From the NCBI GenBank assembly GCA_963575745.1, contig CAUYUJ010017817.1, positions 80,001-107,500 of the forward strand: 27,500 nucleotides of DNA, in the 5' to 3' direction. Below, piece by piece: positions 9,025 through 18,187 of this stretch. How positions within the stretch are numbered: position 1 is the first letter of the stretch; each line of letters opens with the position of its first letter. Origin of the DNA: Prorocentrum cordatum. Its lineage: Eukaryota > Sar > Dinophyceae > Prorocentrales > Prorocentraceae. The translations under genes and the position numbers were made by a program. The notes beneath the pieces were generated by a model. The model had not been told where the DNA came from. It made no database searches and saw nothing but the letters and a program-made list of their open reading frames with translations.

Positions 9025-9295
9025 ATCCGTGGGGTGTGGTCCTCCTCTACGGGAGGGGGTCCCGTGTCGACATCTCGTTGTTTCTGACGCCTGGCCTCCT
9101 CTCCGTCACCAACCATGCTCCGCTTACCAACGGTCGCGGGCTGGGAGGGCCAACGAAGTAGGGAGTGTGACGTAGAGAACTTTGCACACGCAGACGATGG
9201 GGAGCGCTCTGACCACATGAGTCAGCCCACCTAAGCCACAGTAGCTGTGGAAGGCACGAGTGGCACGCTGGGCGCAAAGAGAGAGGGAGGAGACA
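9025..9295. other. Spacer, nothing recognised
   Basis: No motif or repeat stands out before the GA-rich tract at 9288. Confidence 0.4.
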
Positions 9296-9328
9296 GAGAG
9301 AGTGAGTGAGAGAGAGAGAGAGAGAGAC
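9288..9328. repeat. (GA)n microsatellite
   Basis: GAGA repeat with GTGA interruptions. The sequence after it does not match the LINE 3' UTR next to the (GA)n at 18402, so I do not read it as a second LINE tail. Confidence 0.9.
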
Positions 9329-9494
9329 CCACGCACACCCGACGGCACCAAGGGTTTGGGAGACACCCTGGCGGCTCCCCCTTGGGGTGCTCAAACCAAC
9401 ATAAAGCCTGACACATCCTCACAAACTGCATTGAAAACAAAAGAGCATACTATGAAAAGCGCAGGAAGGAGTCTCCATGCGCAAGTGAAGCTGA

Positions 9495-9610
9495 TTGTGA
9501 GTGAGCCTGAGTGTGAGTGAGTCTGGGTATGGGTGGGTCTGAGTGGGAGTGAAAATGAGTGTGAATAAGGCTGAGCGAGTGGATCAGAACAAGAGTGAGT
9601 CTAAAGGATG
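9495..9610. repeat. Degenerate GTGAGT-type short repeat
   Basis: GAGTGAGYCTGAGTGTGAGTG-like sequence with about 6-bp periodicity and many substitutions. Confidence 0.75.
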
Positions 9611-9821
9611 AGCGAGGAGGAAGGTGTGTGAAGAGAGTCGGCGGCGACCAAGTATATGGGAAAGTGCTGCTTGGGATCACGCTGGCCCACATTACTGTTG
9701 ACAGCATTCCTCACACCATCATTTGTCAGAATGAGGGGGCCGAACGGTCATTCCCTATCCCTGGGCGCGTGGCTGAATCGAGTTTCTGCGGTGCGGATTG
9801 TTGCTGTTGTTGTCGTCGTCC

Positions 9822-9990
9822 GCCCCGCGACCCGGCCCGCGACCCACAAGCGACCGACCCGCGCCCCACCCGCGACCCACCCGCGACCCACCCTGCGACC
9901 CGCCCACGACCAACGCGCGACCCACCCCGCGACCCGCCCGCGACCCACCCGCGACCCACCCGCGACCCACCCCGCGACCCACCCACATTG
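9822..9990. repeat. 11-bp minisatellite (CGCGACCCACC-like)
   Basis: About 14 to 15 imperfect copies of a unit close to CCCGCGACCCA. The long frames across it (Arg/Pro/Thr/Asp on plus, Gly/Val/Arg/Ser on minus) are consequences of the repeat. Confidence 0.92.
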
Positions 9991-10000
9991 CTGTGACGAA

Positions 10001-10067
10001 AGAATCGGCGCCTGCGGCGGGCTCACTGTATAATGTGTAAGAATTCGGCGCCTGCGGCGGGCTTCTT
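10001..10067. repeat. Direct repeat pair GGCGCCTGCGGCGGGCT
   Basis: GAATCGGCGCCTGCGGCGGG (about 10001) and GAATTCGGCGCCTGCGGCGG (about 10044), each followed by GCT or GGCT, are separated by about 20 bp of AT-richer sequence. Confidence 0.8.
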
Positions 10068-10230
10068 CAGAGCCTCGCAGACTGCCGACGTCCTCGCCGC
10101 CCCATCACTCTTATCCCGAACTGCGGGGTGCTACGTAGTGTTATTACTCTTCCAGAGACGAAGACCCGTACGAGGTAGACCGTCTTCCCTCCCCCCCCCT
10201 CCGCCCCTCCTGCTCTGCTTGCCGTTACCC

Positions 10231-10386
10231 TTAAGTCGGGCCTGTCCCCCAACAGGGAGATCGAAAAATAAAAAGTAGTCAAAAAATTCCCCAAACATGG
10301 TCAAAAATGGTAGAAAAATCCTTCCCTGACTATTTGTTTTCACTATTTTCGTAGATCCCTCCTGTAGAGGGACGGGCCCGACTTAA
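10231..10386. mobile_element. Family A MITE, copy 1, with 8-bp target duplication
   Basis: A 156-bp element starting TTAAGTCGGGCCTGTCCC and ending GGGACGGGCCCGACTTAA. It is flanked by CGTTACCC on both sides (10223-10230 and 10387-10394), an exact 8-bp target site duplication. The interior is AT-rich with AAAAATGG and ACTATTTG motifs and no coding capacity. The terminal repeats plus 8-bp duplication point to a cut-and-paste DNA transposon. hAT, P, Merlin and Mutator-like families can give duplications of this size, and I cannot choose between them. Confidence 0.93.
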
Positions 10387-10524
10387 CGTTACCCCCCCCC
10401 CCCTCCTGGGAGGGCGGGGGGGGAGCACCGAGGGAAACCTGCATCGTTGTCCTCCTCCGATTCGCGGGCCCGCGCTGGGCGCCCCTCCCCTGGCGCGCGG
10501 ACGCAGACCTCCGAGAGCTTACGC

Positions 10525-10681
10525 TTCAGTCGGGCCTGTCCCTCCACAGGGGGAATATTCAAAAATGGTCCAAAAATAGTCTGGGGACTATTGTCCTACC
10601 ATTTCTGAGCATTTCGGGCTTTTCGGGGTATCTTGAACTTTGCGTCCAAACTCGGCCTGTAGGGGGACAGGCTGGACGTAA
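10525..10681. mobile_element. Family A MITE, copy 2, with 8-bp target duplication
   Basis: A 157-bp element starting TTCAGTCGGGCCTGTCCC and ending GGGGGACAGGCTGGACGTAA, flanked by exact GCTTACGC duplications (10517-10524 and 10682-10689). It contains AAAAATGGTC and AATAGTCTGGGGACTATT, also found in copy 5. It is only about 140 bp from copy 1 and in the opposite orientation, judging by the subterminal sequence. Confidence 0.93.
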
Positions 10682-10935
10682 GCTTACGCGTATGAAGCTC
10701 ATGCTCATGTTTGCTCATCCGAGCGGATCTCCGCAGGCTTGCGCGCGTGCATGCTGATATGGATTCTTCTCCATGGGAGGGGCTCGACTCGAGGCCCGCC
10801 TGGTCCGCGAGCGTGGACCGCACCTCGTCCTCGAAGCTCGCCTTCAGCGAGCTGTCCGACACCAGCCTCGGGCGCGGGGAGGGGGGCCCAAGGGCGGCGG
10901 GCCAAGAGATGGGGCACAGGAGGACATTAGAATGC

Positions 10936-11110
10936 TACAGTCGGGGCGTTGACCTAAGGAACCCCAGGAACGAGGCCCCTTTTTTCCATAAGTTAAACTT
11001 CGATTTGCTATCGAAAACATAAGGAAAACCTGAGGCAAGCTGTGAAACACTTAAGGAACGCGGAGCCCCTCCCCAACGAAAAGGGTTCCTTCTTCAGGGC
11101 CCCGACTGTA
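10936..11110. mobile_element. Family D MITE, copy 1
   Basis: A 175-bp element with terminal inverted repeats of about 28 bp: TACAGTCGGGGCGTTGACC at the left and the complement of a TACAGTCGGGGCCCTGAAG-type end at the right. TGC lies on both sides (10933-10935 and 11111-11113), a possible 3-bp target duplication. The interior (CCATAAGTTAAACTTCGATT, then CTGAGGCAAGCTGTGAAACA) is nearly identical to 18041-18148. Confidence 0.88.
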
Positions 11111-11113
11111 TGC

Positions 11114-11510
11114 ACCCCCACTCGGGGCGCACATCCGAACGAGCACGTCGCACGAGCAAATTGCAGCATATCGCCAGCCAGGCGGCACGGCCAGAAAGCG
11201 CCCGCCGCCGAGCATGACGGCTGGCGCTGGAAAGAACGGGTGCAACATCGATGTACGAAGAGCACGTTGTCACGGCTATCTCTGTGAGGCGATCCCCTGC
11301 GAGGGCGCCTTCTGTGCACGGTATCCCCTTGCCAGGGCCTCTTCGGCGCACGCTATCCCCAAGGTTGGGGGATGGCGTGTAATTCGCGAACTGGCGGCAC
11401 CACATCGCGCGCGATCTTCCTAACGCCAGCCGCATAAGATTTTGAGCGCGCGCGTCGCGTCTGGGGGGCAGACGCGCACTTTTACGAGCGAGAAGGAAGC
11501 CCTGTGGCAC
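11114..11510. other. Spacer with no supported gene
   Basis: GC-rich, with frequent CGCACG and GCGCGC words and loosely repeated segments near 11310-11365 (GCACGGTATCCCC and GCACGCTATCCCC). Open frames are short and unrecognised. Confidence 0.45.
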
Positions 11511-12722
11511 GGAAGGGGAGGAGAACGCGAGGAGGAGCAGGATGACCAGTGCAAAACCAAGACGCATCAACGATGTTGTAATAAACCCACCCTCCAAGTT
11601 ACCTCTTCACTGGTCCCTACAAGAACTTATTTTCACTGCGGGAAATGCCACGTTGGAAGACAACCGTCTGAGAATTCTCAATCGTGCTTTGACACCGCTC
11701 CTTGACACCAACGCCGCAAATCAACCTTACTGTTGCATCCTGACGACCCTGCATCGTGCCAGAGCACCATTCCTGGGACGTCTACACCGCGAACCAACGT
11801 GACTGCTGCGCCCTGACAGTCCTATTTCGTGCCAGATCACCGTTCCTGAGACGTCAACCATAATAATCCGTTCAGCTGTTGTAAGCGTTTGAAACGAATG
11901 TGCACGGCGCTAGAGCGAGAGCCACATCCTTGAACAAGAACCGCCCTCCATCCGTCCTGAAACTGTTGCACACTTTGTTATATCTATACATATATATATT
12001 ATTTGCTTAACAACAAAAAATGAACAAGAGCCACCCTCCATCCGTCAATAAGACGACGGTGCGCACAGCGACAGCGAGACCCACATTTTCAAGGCGGCCC
12101 GCCCTCCATGCGTTCAACTGCTGCACGCTTCAGAAGCACGTGTGCGCGGCGCTGGAGCGAGAGCCACCTTCCGAAGGCCACCCGCCCTCCGTCCGCGCAT
12201 CTCGTGCAGATTGATATGACGAGTTTGCGAGGCCCTATGGCGAGAACGATAGGTAAAAAAACACCCGCCCTCTGTTACAAACTGTTACAAAACGAATGCG
12301 CGAGGCGCGAAGGCAAGAACCATTTATTTTTTTGGGGGGAAGAAAGAAAGAAGAACAACAAAAAAAAACGCCATCCGTCTGTGAGGCCCCCGCAGACTTT
12401 TCAGACGACTGCGCGCGACGCTGAGGCGAGAGCCACGTTGTGACAACCACCCACCCTCCGTCCACACTTGTGAAACCGTTGCGAAACCACGTTGTGAAAC
12501 CGTTGCACACTTGGAAAAAACGAGTGTGCGCGGCGCTACGGCGAGAGCCACATTTTGAAAACGATCCCGGAAACTGTCGCAAATTTCAAGCTTCACGATC
12601 ATAAATGGTAAAGTAGAAGTCTCAAGCGAAACGCCCGGCCCGCTCTACCGTCACGTCTCGAGGTGTGACAGGGTGGAGCCAGCTGACAGGAAAGTGAATG
12701 GAAGAGGAGGGAGGGGGGAGGG
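11511..12722 (+). mobile_element. Composite repeat element, copy 2
   Basis: Same order of parts as 4708-5875: a short GGA-rich edge (about 11511-11545), a head (TTCACTGCGGGAAATGCCAC, then GGAAGACAACCGTCTGAGAA), a diverged array of about seven units with GCGAGAGCCAC (about 11891-12555), a tail (ATCATAAATGGT, GAAACGCCCGGCCCGCTC, GTGTGACAGGGTGG at about 12595-12676) and a GGA-rich end (about 12695-12722). The array is more diverged than in copy 1 and has an AT-rich insertion around 11968-12020. No gene is seen inside. Confidence 0.72.
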
Positions 12723-12996
12723 AAACAAGGCACCTCCCCAGCCCGCTCCGCAGGGACGACCAGAAGGCGCGCGGCGGCGTGCACGAGTACAGTGGAGGCC
12801 GGCCCACAAGAAACCCAACCCTGAGACCCCAGGGCGTCCATTGATCTTTGGTGCGGGAACGTCACGCTCTCCACAGCAAAACCATCGAAGCCCAAGAAGC
12901 CCAGGGCACCCTGGAGGCGGACAGGGTGTTTCTTGGCACGGGTCTCCACTGCATGTTTGCGTGATGTCGGGCACTGGCCCGCCCCCCGCATCTCTG
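12723..12996. other. GC-rich spacer
   Basis: No supported gene. The overlapping open frames on both strands lack recognisable motifs. Confidence 0.45.
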
Positions 12997-13150
12997 AGGG
13001 GCAACGATAGGGGGGGATAGGGATAATCGAAGGGGCCCCAGGACACACAAATAAATACATACAAATAAAATTATTCCCCATATTTCCCCATATTTTCTTG
13101 GTTTTAGTCTTCGCCCCCCCTTCCCATATTCTCCCATATTTTCTGGAGAA

Positions 13151-13186
13151 TCGACGATTAATTGTGTATCGACGATTAATTGTGTC
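13151..13186. repeat. 18-bp tandem duplication
   Basis: TCGACGATTAATTGTGT occurs twice in direct succession (13151 and 13169), within the AT-rich block inserted in family E copy 2. Confidence 0.9.
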
Positions 13187-13388
13187 TGTGTGTCTTTTTT
13201 CCTCCTGAAACGATGGGGGGGGATAGGGATCATCAGGGGGGGAACATCGACCTGGAACCGGCGATACATCGCCGACGGATCGGCGATGGGCCCCGACAGT
13301 GAACCCGCACCTTCCTGGGCAGGTCGGGGCTATCGGGGCCCCTATCGTCGATCAATGGGCGATTGGGGGACGATGCATCCCCTTATGC

Positions 13389-13542
13389 TTGAGTCGGGCC
13401 TGTCCCCCTCCAGGGGGATTTTGGAGGACAGAAATAAATAGACAAAACATATTCCAAAATGGTCCAGAAATAATAGGAAAATTGTCCCCTGATCATTTTT
13501 TTAAACTATTTTTGAATATGTAGAGGGACAGGCCCGACTTAA
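13389..13542. mobile_element. Family A MITE, copy 3, nested in family E copy 2
   Basis: A 154-bp element starting TTGAGTCGGGCCTGTCCC and ending GGGACAGGCCCGACTTAA. The flanks are CCTTATGC (13381-13388) and CCCTATGC (13543-13550), an 8-bp target duplication with one mismatch. The flanking sequence is family E (GATGCATCCCC to the left, TGTCGTTGCCCC to the right), so this insertion is younger than that element. Confidence 0.92.
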
Positions 13543-13762
13543 CCCTATGCCCATGCCCCCTGTCGTTGCCCCCCGCACCTCCCTCGGCGGCGGGCGCACG
13601 CGCCACAGGACGCCGCGGCAACGAGCCGCCGCTCTGGGCGAGAGGCGCCGAGCGCCGAGCGCCGGCGGCCACCGCCCAGCGCCGACGACTCACGCCGCCG
13701 AGGCGCAGCCGCGGGGGTGCCACGGGCGGCGAGCGTAGCCGCGTCCGCGGCCTCGCGGCCTC

Positions 13763-13852
13763 CCTCCTCCTCCTCCTCCTCCTCCTCCTCCTCCTCCTCC
13801 TCCTCCTCCTCCTCCTCCTCCTCCTCCTCCTCCTCCTCCTCCTCCTCCTCCT
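13763..13852. repeat. (CTC)n microsatellite
   Basis: About 90 bp of nearly perfect CTC repeat. The frames crossing it (poly-Ser, poly-Leu, poly-Arg, poly-Gly) are not genes. Confidence 0.97.
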
Positions 13853-15307
13853 ACTGCTCCCACCATGCCCCCCTCCCCCATCTGGATCCCCGGGCGCGAT
13901 CCTGCGGAGGCGCGGTCGCACGGATACGTCCCGCGCGGGGCACTCGCGAACAAAAGCTTCCGTGTCCGCGGCGTCGCGGCCCAGAGGGCCCGGGCCCGCG
14001 AGGCCGCGGGTACGGGTGCACGCCTCCGCCCACAGGATAGGATGCTTGCAGCCTGGGCGCTGTTCCCTGCGTTCGGCCTCCAGGGCGCGGATTGGAACAA
14101 TAATTATATATATACACACACAAAAAGCGGAGGATGTCTGGAGAGGGGCGCGAAGAGCCCTGCTCGAGGGGCAGGCAGAGCCCTAGGGAGGCCACCGCCG
14201 GTCTCTGGAGGACACCGGGCCCAGACCCCCGATGCTCGGGCAACTTCGAGCCGCAGGGCCCTGGTCCTCCTGACCCCTTGCGGAAGCAGTTTTTTGCTGT
14301 TCCTCTGACGCTCCCCTGTTCGAGTTGCGATGTGTTCCCGGATCAACGATGGTACATCATCCTGGTCCGCTCACGCGCATCCGTTTGCGTCCGGGGCTGG
14401 CGATGTGCTTGCTCAAATCAGTGGCAGCCTGCACTGCTCTGTCGGCAGCAGTTGTTCATCCCGAAAACATGGGATTTCGGCGCCCAAGAGCCTCACATAA
14501 GCGCTCAGGTATGCTGGACATGTGGGTTCGTCTTTGGGAAGTCCAGGACCGAAGAGTGGTGATGTAGATCTTCGATCGACTAAGAGTCACCCCACGGGCT
14601 CCGAGGTCAGCGCCCTACAGCTCACGGCGATTGGAAGGCTCCTGAATGGAGCTGCCGACGCTTGTGCTGGGGAAGCGGCTCGTAGAGCGGCCGCCCCTGA
14701 GCACTTGAAGGCAATCAACGTGAGGGTACAGTGCAGTGCCCGCGTGAGCGCGCTGGTATGCGCACGCGCGTTGGCCGTGAACATGTTCGTGCGCGCATGT
14801 GTGCCAGTGGTGCGCAAATCCGTCGTGAGCGTCTTTCCGAGCAGGGTCACTCTGTTGTTGAACTCAAGACCCTCTTCACATGTAGTATCTGTTCGGCCAC
14901 GGTTTGTAAGAAAGGCCCATAGTCGGCCTTCTGGTCAGGACCTTGCACTGCAGGGCGATTCTCACGTTTTTGCGCTCGGAGGCATGATGAGGATCGAGGT
15001 TCCCTGGACTCTGGGACTGCTTTGGGTCCAACTGCCCATCCGATAGCCGCACAGTGCCACATGACCCACTCCTTGTCTGAAATTAACAGCGTGCTGTTTT
15101 ACACGACCTGAAACAGCTTCTGTTTCACAAGTGCCAGAAAATGATAGGAGGCGTGCCAGCCCCCGACCAAAAGGGTTTGAAGGCATTGGCCCGACTGGAA
15201 CGAGAGCTCCCGCCATAGTCGGGAATAACTTTCCCTGGGCGATCTGGCGCTAGGCGGCCAGGACTGACCCTGGGAACCGCGTCGACGCCACAGCGCCATA
15301 GCTCATC
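13853..15307. other. Unique sequence, no confident gene
   Basis: The left part is GC-rich; a short TATATATACACACACA tract lies at 14105-14121. From about 14300 composition becomes more even and plus-strand frames of fair length appear (14134-14562 and 14522-15046). They include Cys-pair segments (CWTCGFVFG near 14515 and FTCSICSATVC near 14875) in different frames. These could be exons of a decayed or intron-split gene, but I recognise no family and cannot support boundaries. Confidence 0.4.
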
Positions 15308-16091
15308 CTCTTCTTCCTCCTCCTCCTCCTCATCATCCTCCTCCATTCCTTCTCCTTATAGATAACTCCTCCCTGTCGCACCCCGAGGCCAGTTTTTAGG
15401 GCGGGCCGGGCGTTCCGCCTGAGACTTCCTCATCATTTACGATTCTGAAGCTCAAGAAGTGACAACAGCTTCATAGATTGAGGGCGGGTCGTTTTCAAAA
15501 TTTGGCCATCGCCTTAGCGCCGCGCACACTCGTTTTAAATATGTGCACGAGTTTCACGGATTGAGGGCGGATGGTTTTCAAAATGTGGCTCTCGCCTTAG
15601 CGCCGCGCACATTCGTTTTAAACATTTGCAAGGGTTTCTTTTCAATATGTAGCTCTCGCCTTAGCGCCGCGCATCTTCGTTTAAATTTGCAAGAGATTCA
15701 CGGATTCCGATTCCCATGATCAACGTACCAGAAATGGTGTTGGAAGGATTCAGGATTATGCGGGCGTAACAGTTATGTTGATTCGCTGTGTTGAAGTTCC
15801 ACAAGTGGCGTTCTGGCACGATTCTGGATCGTCAAGACGCAGCAGTCAGATTGATACGTGGCGTTGAAATCCCGAGAACCATGTTTTGGCACGCTTCAGG
15901 ATCTTCAAACTGTTGTCTTCCAACGAGGCAGTTCCCTCAATGGACATGAACCGTTGTAGGGGCCTCTGAAGAGGGAGCTTGGAGGGAGCGTTAATTCCAA
16001 AATCGTTGATGACTCTTGGGTTTCCACTGGTCCTCCTCCTCCTCCTCCTCCTCCTCCTCCTCCTCCTCCTCCTCCTCCTCCTCCTCCTCCC
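15308..16091 (-). mobile_element. Composite repeat element, copy 3 (inverted, short array)
   Basis: Read on the minus strand from 16091: a (GGA)n edge (16031-16091), a head (GGGAACTGCCTCGTTGGAAG, then CTGCTGCGTCTTGACGATCC), an array of only about three units (about 15490-15690), a tail (GGAACGCCCGGCCCGCCCTA, then GTGCGACAGGGAG at about 15370-15425) and a final GGA-rich edge (15308-15350). It is closely related to copy 1 in head and tail but has fewer array units, so the array length varies between copies. Confidence 0.74.
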
Positions 16092-16285
16092 CCCAAGAGG
16101 GCGAGCAGGGGGCGATCGCCTGTCGTAGTCGACCCCGCCCACCCGCATGGAGAAAGGCACGACCTCCTGCCCCGCGCGCGCGGCGGACGCAGGACACCAC
16201 CGTCCCGCGGGAGGCCCGCCGAAGGAGGGGCAGGCTCTGGAGGGCAGCGGCCCCAGGGGGCCCATTGGGGCGGCGCGGAGGGAGG
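16092..16285. other. GC-rich spacer
   Basis: No gene is seen between the composite element and family A copy 4. Confidence 0.5.
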
Positions 16286-16293
16286 GGGTACAT

Positions 16294-16457
16294 TTAAGTC
16301 GGGCGTGTCCCCCTACAGGGGGATTGTCGACGAAGAGCAAAAAATGCTCAAACAATGCTCCAACATGGTCAAATGAATAGTCAAAAAATAGTCCCCGTAC
16401 TATTTTTGAAAAAAAATGTTCGAATATTCCTCCGATAGAGGGACAAGCCCGACTTAA
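16294..16457. mobile_element. Family A MITE, copy 4, with 8-bp target duplication
   Basis: A 164-bp element starting TTAAGTCGGGCGTGTCCC and ending GGGACAAGCCCGACTTAA, flanked by exact GGGTACAT duplications (16286-16293 and 16458-16465). The interior has AAAAATAGTCCCC and GTACTATTTTTG. It is immediately followed by a GAA microsatellite. Confidence 0.93.
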
Positions 16458-16465
16458 GGGTACAT

Positions 16466-16515
16466 AGAAGAAAAAGAAGAAGAAGAAGAATAAGAAAAAG
16501 AAGAAGAAGAAGAAA
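16466..16515. repeat. (GAA)n microsatellite
   Basis: AGAAGAAAAAGAAGAAG-type repeat with AATAAG interruptions, lying between family A copy 4 and family B copy 2. Confidence 0.93.
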
Positions 16516-16698
16516 CGGCGTAAACATAAACTTTTGGCGCTCCGCGCGGATTTCTTGGATCTGCGCTGGGACCCCCCCTCTCTGGCGCGCGGAGCGCGCC
16601 AGGGACTGCGCAGGGGGCGCCGCCAGGGGTGCGCCAGCGAGGGTCCAAGAGATCCGCGCAGAGCGGCAACAGCTCATTTGGATGCCGTTGTTTGTTTT
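16510..16698. mobile_element. Family B inverted-repeat element, copy 2
   Basis: The left arm GAAACGGCGTAAACATAAAC, then GCTCCGCGCGGATTTCTTGG, pairs with the right arm CCAAGAGATCCGCGCAGAGC, then ATGCCGTTGTTTG. The centre is GC-rich with GGCGCGCGGAGCGCGCC. It is diverged from copy 1 (3696-3876) but has the same layout. Confidence 0.7.
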
Positions 16699-17398
16699 TC
16701 GACAGCCGGACCTGGGCCAGAAGAACATCCGTCAAGAACATGAGGCCCTCCGCTGGCCCACACTGAATCGGGGGCGTGCAAACATGGATCGGGGGAGGTG
16801 CCCTCCCCAAAATGCGACAGGTGCCGCCTCGTTCGGCGGTGGAAATCCGCGATTCCCAGTGGAAACGGGACCCGTCGCTAGTCAACGCCCTCTTGATCCA
16901 TGCTTGCGATCGCCTGACTGCAGGACACGAGGGTACCCTCCCACTGGGCACACGAGAATGCTCAAGAGAACGCTGAGAGCATCAATTGAGCAGGGACCAA
17001 CCGTCCCAGCATTCCTATAGTCCTACCGCGACATGTTCTTAGAGCCCAACAATGTTCTAAGAACAAAAACAACGTTCTTAGAACATAAGCCCGATGCGTT
17101 CAGAAACAAGACAGACTCCGCCAGAAGTGCTCGGATAACATTCTTCGCGGAAGCCACAACAGGTCCTTGGAACATTGCTTGGCAGGGCTATAGGCACGCC
17201 AGGACGCGTCGCCACTGCTTGAATCAGGGTGCCCTCCGGGAGCGGCAAAAGCAGGGGGCGTCCAAAAAGGGGGGGTGCAAATCATGACCGGCGGCATGTG
17301 CGCGGCCCTGCGGGGGGACCCGGGACGCAATGACATAAGAAGAGGCGCCATGAAATCTGGGGAAATATCATGGCCCCCGCCATGATATCCACCCCCTC
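16699..17398. other. Spacer with two small hairpins, no gene
   Basis: Arms GTTCTAAGAAC (17054-17064) and GTTCTTAGAAC (17074-17084) are perfect complements, and each is nearly self-complementary; another GTTCTTAGA is at 17035. Arms ATATCATGG (17365-17373) and CCATGATAT (17380-17388) form a second hairpin. No open frame is convincing. Confidence 0.6.
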
Positions 17399-17506
17399 CT
17401 AGTGGGGGATGGACAGACCCCCTTTTAGTAAAACATGGTTTAGTGAAAACGGACAATTCATTAATCGACGTGTCACTGTTGGGGGTTCTGTCCACCCCCC
17501 CCCTAG
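17399..17506. mobile_element. Element H, short inverted-repeat element
   Basis: About 108 bp. The left end CTAGTGGGGGATGGACAGAC pairs with the right end GTCCACCCCCCCCCTAG (left TGGACAGACCCCC against right GGGGGTTCTGTCCA). Only one copy is seen and no clear target duplication, so mobile origin is inferred from structure. Confidence 0.5.
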
Positions 17507-17714
17507 TCGTCACCCCCCTCTCTGCCGCCCCCGAGCCCTCCCCGAGCCGACCTCGATCGGATGCCCCGGCCCGAACCGCAGGGCGCTCGGCGGCACGCCC
17601 CCGGGGGCGCAGGGCAGGGAGCGCGGGCACCCTCCGAGGACCGGACGGAGCAAGGGCGCCCGAGATGGGTACAGTCGGGGCGTTGACCTAAGGAACCCTC
17701 AATAACATGATGGC

Positions 17715-17870
17715 CGCGAACCGAACCGAGAACCGAGAACCGGCCCCCGAACCGAACCGGCCGAACCGGACCGATCCTCGACCCGAACCGGCCGAACCAG
17801 ACCGCGCCAGCCTCTGGCCCGAACCGGCCGGACCGAACTGGCCCGACGAACCGAACCGGCCGAACCGAAC
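17715..17870. repeat. Degenerate GAACCGGCC / GAACCGA repeat
   Basis: Many copies of AACCGA, AACCGG and CCGGCCGAACC without a strict period. It lies wholly inside family D copy 2. Confidence 0.85.
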
Positions 17871-17990
17871 CCCCCCTTGGGGCTGGAGGGGCGGGGGGAC
17901 CTGACCCCCCCTCAAGACGGCGGGGATCGGAGGGGACCTGACCCCCCCTCAGGACGCGGCGGGGGCGGGGGGGGGGACCTGGCCCCCTCT

Positions 17991-18046
17991 ATGGAAAAAA
18001 AGGCCTCGTTCCTTATTTAATAAGGAACGAGGCCCCTTTTTTCCAT
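17991..18046. repeat. Long hairpin in family D copy 2
   Basis: Arms of about 26 bp with a 3-nt loop: ATGGAAAAAAAGGCCTCGTT then CCTTAT, and ATAAGGAACGAGGCCCCTTT then TTTCCAT. There is a small mismatch in the A/T run. The right arm corresponds to sequence present once in copy 1, so the left arm is an inverted duplication of it. Confidence 0.9.
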
Positions 18047-18187
18047 AAGTTAAACTTCGATTTCCGATCGAAAGCAGAAGGAAAGCCTGAGGCAAGCTGT
18101 GAAACACTTAAGGAACGCGGAGCCCCTCCCCAACCAAAAGGGTTCCTTCTTCAGGGCCCCGACCGTACGGAAAAAATGAATTCAATG

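Larger units (their letters stand above)
12997..13573. mobile_element. Family E element, copy 2, with two insertions
   Basis: It starts AGGGGCAACGATAGGGGG and ends near TGTCGTTGCCCCCC. Compared with copy 1 (206 bp) it carries extra sequence at two places. The first is an AT-rich block (about 13028-13208) flanked by similar AACGATRGGGGGGGATAGGG segments. The second is a complete family A element (13389-13542). The conserved core, ACATCGACCTGGAACCGGCG to GGGCGATTGGG, is at about 13244-13370. The flanks GCATCTCTG and GCACCTCCC may be a decayed target duplication. Confidence 0.75.
17670..18167. mobile_element. Family D MITE, copy 2, with a 0.3-kb internal insertion
   Basis: It shares the left end TACAGTCGGGGCGTTGACC and the right end GGGCCCCGACCGTA with copy 1 (10936-11110). 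From CCATAAGTTAAACTTCGATT (18042) onward it is nearly identical to copy 1. Between about 17700 and 18019 it holds sequence absent from copy 1: a GAACCGGCC-type repeat, GGGACCTGACCCCCCC repeats and one half of a hairpin. Flanks GGG and CGG are compatible with a decayed 3-bp duplication. Confidence 0.82.

Noticed and set aside
9288-9328. Second LINE tail at the (GA)n tract
   Set aside because: Sequence next to it does not match the LINE 3' UTR found at 18453-18495.
10231-10386. Family A as a piggyBac-type element with TTAA target
   Set aside because: The left end is TTAA, TTCA or TTGA depending on the copy, while the matching duplication is the 8 bp outside it.
13493-14186. Frames of about 200 codons across the CTC array
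   Set aside because: Poly-Leu, poly-Arg or poly-Gly from the microsatellite, with GC-rich flanks and no family resemblance.
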